DNA from: Rhodovibrionaceae bacterium | GTDB lineage: Bacteria > Pseudomonadota > Alphaproteobacteria > Kiloniellales > DSM-21159 | Length of the DNA stretch: 64,000 nucleotides | Reading direction: 5' to 3' | NCBI GenBank assembly: GCA_028279885.1 | Contig: JANQMX010000109.1 | Location: 1 to 64,000 of the forward strand | In this document: positions 60,902-64,000 of the stretch, piece by piece | Numbering within the stretch: the stretch's first letter is position 1 | Layout: the number at the start of each line of letters is the position of its first letter | Notes under the pieces: generated by a model | Databases searched by the model: none | The model's input: only the letters and a program-made list of their open reading frames with translations | Told to the model about the DNA's origin: nothing | Made by a program: the position numbers and the translations under genes

Positions 60902-61930
60902 ATGAAAGTTATTTATGGTGGCGGGGACGAAGGTCACGACCCGTCATTCTTTTTGATACGGGGGCAGGTGCAAACCAGCGCCGAGCAGCCGGAGCGGGCC
61001 CAGATCCTGCTTGAGGCGGCAAAGCACGCAGGACTGGAGCAGGAAGCCCCGGCCGCGGCGGCGCTCGGCCCCATCGCTGCCGTGCATACGCCGGAATATC
61101 TCGACTTCCTGGCCAAGGCCTACGAAGAGTGGCAGGCCCTCCCCAATGCGGGGAAGGAGATCATCCCGAACATCCATCCTGCCCGCCAGCCCGCAAGCTA
61201 TCCCCGCGCCATCGTCGGGCGATCCGGCTATCACCAGGCCGACACCGCCTGCCCGATCGGCCCTAATACCTATGAGGCCGCCCTGGCTTCGGCTGCACGC
61301 GCGCTGCACGCCGCCGACCGCTTGCTGGACGGCGAAGACGGCGTCTATGCGCTCTGCCGCCCGCCGGGCCATCACGCCTATGCTGACATGGCCGGCGGCT
61401 TCTGCTTCCTGAACAATGCCGCCATCGCCGCGCAAAGTCTGCTGTCGGACGGCGGCGGCGTCGCTATCTTGGATGTCGACGTACACGCCGGCAACGGGAC
61501 CCAGGGGATCTTCTATCGGCGCAGCGACGTGCTGACCCTCTCCATCCATGCCGACCCCATGGACTACTATCCCTTCTTTTGGGGCCATGCGGCCGAGCGC
61601 GGCGTCGCCGACGGCGAAGGCTATAATCTCAACCTGCCGCTTCCGGTCGGCAGCGGCGACGAAGCCTTTCTGGCAGCGCTGGAGACGGCCTGTCGGCGCA
61701 TCGCGCAGTTCGCGCCGGACTATCTCGTCATCGCCCTCGGCCTTGACGCCCACGAAGACGACCCTCTCCACGGCATGACCGTGACCACGCCAGGCTTCTC
61801 ATCCATTGCCAAGCGCATTGCGCAAATGGCAATCCCCACGCTCCTGGTCCAGGAAGGCGGCTATCTCAGCCCAGTGCTGGGGGAGAACCTGGAAGCCTTT
61901 CTGGCCGGCTTTCAAGAAGGACGCGCCTGA
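60902..61930 (+). CDS. Histone deacetylase-family acetylpolyamine amidohydrolase
   Basis: 342 residues. Zinc ligands appear in LDVDVHAGNGT and LGLDAHEDDP, with the catalytic histidine pair PPGHHAY. The start MKVIYGGGDEGHDPSFFLIRG is typical of acetylpolyamine amidohydrolases (AphA), which deacetylate acetylputrescine or related polyamines. Ribosome site TGAGG. The stop codon overlaps the GNAT gene start (ATGA-type TGATG), so the two are coupled. Confidence 0.9.
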   Translation: MKVIYGGGDEGHDPSFFLIRGQVQTSAEQPERAQILLEAAKHAGLEQEAPAAAALGPIAAVHTPEYLDFLAKAYEEWQALPNAGKEIIPNIHPARQPASYPRAIVGRSGYHQADTACPIGPNTYEAALASAARALHAADRLLDGEDGVYALCRPPGHHAYADMAGGFCFLNNAAIAAQSLLSDGGGVAILDVDVHAGNGTQGIFYRRSDVLTLSIHADPMDYYPFFWGHAAERGVADGEGYNLNLPLPVGSGDEAFLAALETACRRIAQFAPDYLVIALGLDAHEDDPLHGMTVTTPGFSSIAKRIAQMAIPTLLVQEGGYLSPVLGENLEAFLAGFQEGRA

Positions 61931-62388
61931 TGACCGGGACGATAACCTGCCGGGCACCTCGGCCCGAAGACCGTGCGCGCTGGGGTGAGCTGTTCACTGG
62001 CTACCTCGACTTCTACAACGTTCCAGAAGAGGATCGGGACCTCGATATGGTCTGGGGCTGGCTGTTGGACCCTCAGCATCTGGTGCGCGGCCTCCTGGCC
62101 GTGCAGCCGAGCGGAGAAATCGTCGGCCTCGCCCACTTCCACGAGATGCCCTACACCCTGCGCGCCAGCCGCATCTGCTATCTCAGCGACCTCTTCGTCG
62201 ACCCCAACGTGCGCGGCCAGCGTATCGGGCAGACGCTGATCGATGCCGTGCTGGCGGTTTGCCGCGAGGAAGGTTGGACCAGCTGCCGCTGGCTGACGGC
62301 GGATAACAACTACAGCGGCCGCAGCCTCTACGATCGCTTCAGCCCCAAGACCCCCTTCATCGCCTACATGGTGTCGCCGGCAAACTGA
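61930..62388 (+). CDS. GNAT-family N-acetyltransferase
   Basis: 152 residues. Acetyl-CoA motif VRGQRIGQTLIDAVLAV, preceded by YLSDLFVDPNVRG, and the end NNYSGRSLYDRFS. It transfers acetyl from acetyl-CoA to an amine. Start shares one base with the deacetylase stop. Acetylase and deacetylase in one coupled unit suggests reversible acetylation of one polyamine-like substrate, or a detoxification switch. Confidence 0.87.
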   Translation: MTGTITCRAPRPEDRARWGELFTGYLDFYNVPEEDRDLDMVWGWLLDPQHLVRGLLAVQPSGEIVGLAHFHEMPYTLRASRICYLSDLFVDPNVRGQRIGQTLIDAVLAVCREEGWTSCRWLTADNNYSGRSLYDRFSPKTPFIAYMVSPAN

Positions 62389-62395
62389 CGAGCTG

Positions 62396-63016
62396 ATGTT
62401 CGACGCCGCCCTGCGCCGCCTCATCGACCCACCGCTCAACCGGCTGGGCCGCTGGCTGGCACGCGGCGGCATCACGGCCAACCAGATCACCTTGGCCGGC
62501 TTTGCTGTCGGCCTGCTGGCCCTGCCGGCGCTGGCGTATCAGCTTTACTGGCTGGCACTGCTCTTCATCCTGCTCAACCGCCTTTTCGACGGGCTGGACG
62601 GCGCCGTTGCTCGGGCGATGGGGCCCAGCGACCTGGGCGGCTATCTCGATATCGTCTGCGACTTCATCTTCTATGCCGCCATCGCCTTCGGCTTCGCTCT
62701 GGCCGAGCCCGGCAATGCCGTGGCCGCCGCCTTCCTCGTCTTCAGCTTCATCGGCACCGGCAGCTCCTTCCTCGCCTATGCCATCATCGCGGCCAAGCGG
62801 GGCATCACCACGGAGCGGCAGGGGAAAAAGTCGCTCTACTACCTGGGTGGCCTGACAGAGGGCGGCGAGACCATCGCCGTCTTCGTGCTCTTCTGCCTGT
62901 TTCCCGCCGCCTTCGTGTGGCTTGCCGTGATCTTCGGCCTGCTCTGCTGGATCACAACCGCGACGCGGATGGTGATGGCCTGGCGTGACTTCGGCAAAAG
63001 CAAGCCGCAAGCCTGA
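62396..63016 (+). CDS. CDP-alcohol phosphatidyltransferase
   Basis: 206 residues, about six membrane helices. The family motif DGLDGAVARAMGPSDLGGY then LDIVCD holds the metal-binding Asp residues. It joins CDP-diacylglycerol with an alcohol to make a phospholipid. The alcohol is not predictable; it is more divergent than PgsA or PssA. Seven bases after the GNAT gene, possibly co-transcribed. Confidence 0.85.
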   Translation: MFDAALRRLIDPPLNRLGRWLARGGITANQITLAGFAVGLLALPALAYQLYWLALLFILLNRLFDGLDGAVARAMGPSDLGGYLDIVCDFIFYAAIAFGFALAEPGNAVAAAFLVFSFIGTGSSFLAYAIIAAKRGITTERQGKKSLYYLGGLTEGGETIAVFVLFCLFPAAFVWLAVIFGLLCWITTATRMVMAWRDFGKSKPQA

Positions 63017-63108
63017 GCTGCGGCGAGCAGAGTTGATTCACGCCCTTTGCCGTTGGACACTGCGCGCGGTTGAATTGGGCGGCACAACCTTTCAGTCCGG
63101 GTACCTTT

Positions 63109-64000
63109 ATGCAGATCCGCGAAATCCGCGTTTATCAGGTCGACTTACCCTTGCGCGAGGGCCGCTACAGCTGGGCGCAGGGCAAGTCTGTCGAGGTCTT
63201 CGACAGCACGGTGGTCGCCATCGAAACAGATGCAGACCTGACCGGCTACGGCGAGGTCTGCCCGCTCGGCCCGGTCTACCTGCCCTCCTTCGCCGCCGGT
63301 GCAAGGACGGCCATTGCCGAGATCGCCCCACATCTGATCGGCCTCGACCCGCGTGAGACCGACAAGATCTATCAGGCCATGGACGGGGCCTTGAAGGGCC
63401 ATCCCTACGCCAAGTCCCCGCTCGACGTGGCTTGCTGGGATATCCTGGGCCAGGCCGCCGGATTGCCTCTTACCACCTTGCTCGGCGGTCGGTTCGGCGA
63501 GTCCGTCGCGCTCTATCGGGCGATCAGCCAGGAAAGCCCGGAGCGCATGGCCGAGCGCGTCGATCACTACCGCGCCGAAGGCTATACGAAGTTTCAGCTC
63601 AAGGTCGGCGGAGAAGCCGACACCGACATTGCCCGTGTCCGCGCCGTGGCTGCGGCCACGAAGCCCGGAGAGCTGCTTGTGGCCGACGCCAACACCGGCT
63701 GGCTGATGAAGGATGCCGCCCGCGTCGTGCGCGCCGTCAACGACCTGGACGTCGTGATCGAGCAGCCCTGCGCCGGCTATCAGGAGTGCCTGTCCATACG
63801 GCGGCGGACCAGCCACCCCTTCGTGCTGGATGAAAACATCGACGGCCTGGAGATGCTGCTGCGCGCCTGGTCGGACGGTGCCATGGACGCCATCAACCTC
63901 AAGATCTCCAAGGTCGGCGGTCTGACCAAGGCGCGGCAGCTGCGCGACCTCTGCGTCTCGCTCGGCATCGCCATGACCATCGAGGATACCTGGGGCGGCG
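63109..64000 (+). CDS. Enolase-superfamily dehydratase/epimerase, cis-3-hydroxyproline or betaine type (cut by window end)
   Basis: The open frame from ATG 63109 runs past 64000; about 297 residues are visible. Muconate-lactonising-enzyme fold: catalytic K165 (FQLKVGG) and K265 (NLKISKVGG), metal ligands D193 (VADANTGW), E218 (IEQPC) and D241 (LDENI). The two lysines carry the numbers used in cis-3-hydroxy-L-proline dehydratase, and the N-terminal part resembles hydroxyproline-betaine epimerase HpbD (GETCPLGP-like [18 protein letters not shown]). Either activity fits an organism rich in betaine metabolism. Confidence 0.75.
   Translation, partial: MQIREIRVYQVDLPLREGRYSWAQGKSVEVFDSTVVAIETDADLTGYGEVCPLGPVYLPSFAAGARTAIAEIAPHLIGLDPRETDKIYQAMDGALKGHPYAKSPLDVACWDILGQAAGLPLTTLLGGRFGESVALYRAISQESPERMAERVDHYRAEGYTKFQLKVGGEADTDIARVRAVAAATKPGELLVADANTGWLMKDAARVVRAVNDLDVVIEQPCAGYQECLSIRRRTSHPFVLDENIDGLEMLLRAWSDGAMDAINLKISKVGGLTKARQLRDLCVSLGIAMTIEDTWGG

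Noticed and set aside
1-64000. tRNA, rRNA, CRISPR arrays and prophage genes
   Set aside because: Looked for across both strands; no clover-leaf gene, regularly spaced repeat or phage structural gene was recognised.

Overview
The window is 64 kb of GC-rich chromosomal DNA from an alphaproteobacterium. The lineage call rests on an RcdA/DUF1465 protein, a TrcR/DUF1013 protein, a DUF1192 protein, a ROSE-type RNA thermometer in front of an hsp20 gene, and heterotetrameric sarcosine oxidase genes (soxBDAG). The overall style fits Rhodospirillales or Rhodovibrionales/Kiloniellales-like bacteria, but no rRNA is present to fix this. Genes are dense, with many 1-4 base overlaps. I found no tRNA, rRNA, CRISPR array or prophage.

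Layout. 1-1244: the tail of an IS630-type transposase, then a coupled ParA-like ATPase and XRE regulator. 1454-12031: mostly housekeeping (efp, suhB-like phosphatase, an OmpA/MotA/MotB-like envelope trio, a HigBA-like toxin-antitoxin pair, an MsbA-type ABC exporter, rpmE, rcdA, thermometer-controlled hsp20). 12102-16621: a HAD hydrolase, an AraC regulator with thioesterase and alpha/beta hydrolase, metY, and a strong candidate small RNA or leader upstream of metY. 17599-22996: a sulfide oxidation and detoxification operon (Crp/Fnr regulator, DUF2892, persulfide dioxygenase, DUF442-SQR fusion, SulP transporter) with a double palindromic operator. 23182-28776: assorted genes including trcR and a DUF3179 protein.

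29028-48127 is a methylated-amine island. It holds a MetF-like reductase, an HD-domain protein, a GbdR-like regulator, soxBDAG, two exporters or permeases, a creatininase-family enzyme, arginase, ornithine aminotransferase, a betaine-homocysteine methyltransferase, and gbcB and gbcA for glycine betaine demethylation. A cobalamin riboswitch lies directly upstream of the gbcA-gbcB-small protein-BHMT operon. This suggests that betaine-dependent methionine synthesis is switched on when B12 is scarce, which I consider the most interesting point of the window.

48250-54637: a lipoprotein, then a TRAP transporter with a GntR regulator, an amidohydrolase and an isopenicillin-N-synthase-like dioxygenase, plus a truncated second copy of that dioxygenase. 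54751-57086: the arsenate-resistance pair GAPDH and ArsJ. 57047-60768: an Asp/Glu/hydantoin racemase with D-type and L-type carbamoylases and a class II aldolase. 60902-64000: a histone-deacetylase-like amidohydrolase coupled to a GNAT acetyltransferase, a CDP-alcohol phosphatidyltransferase, and an enolase-superfamily enzyme cut by the window end.
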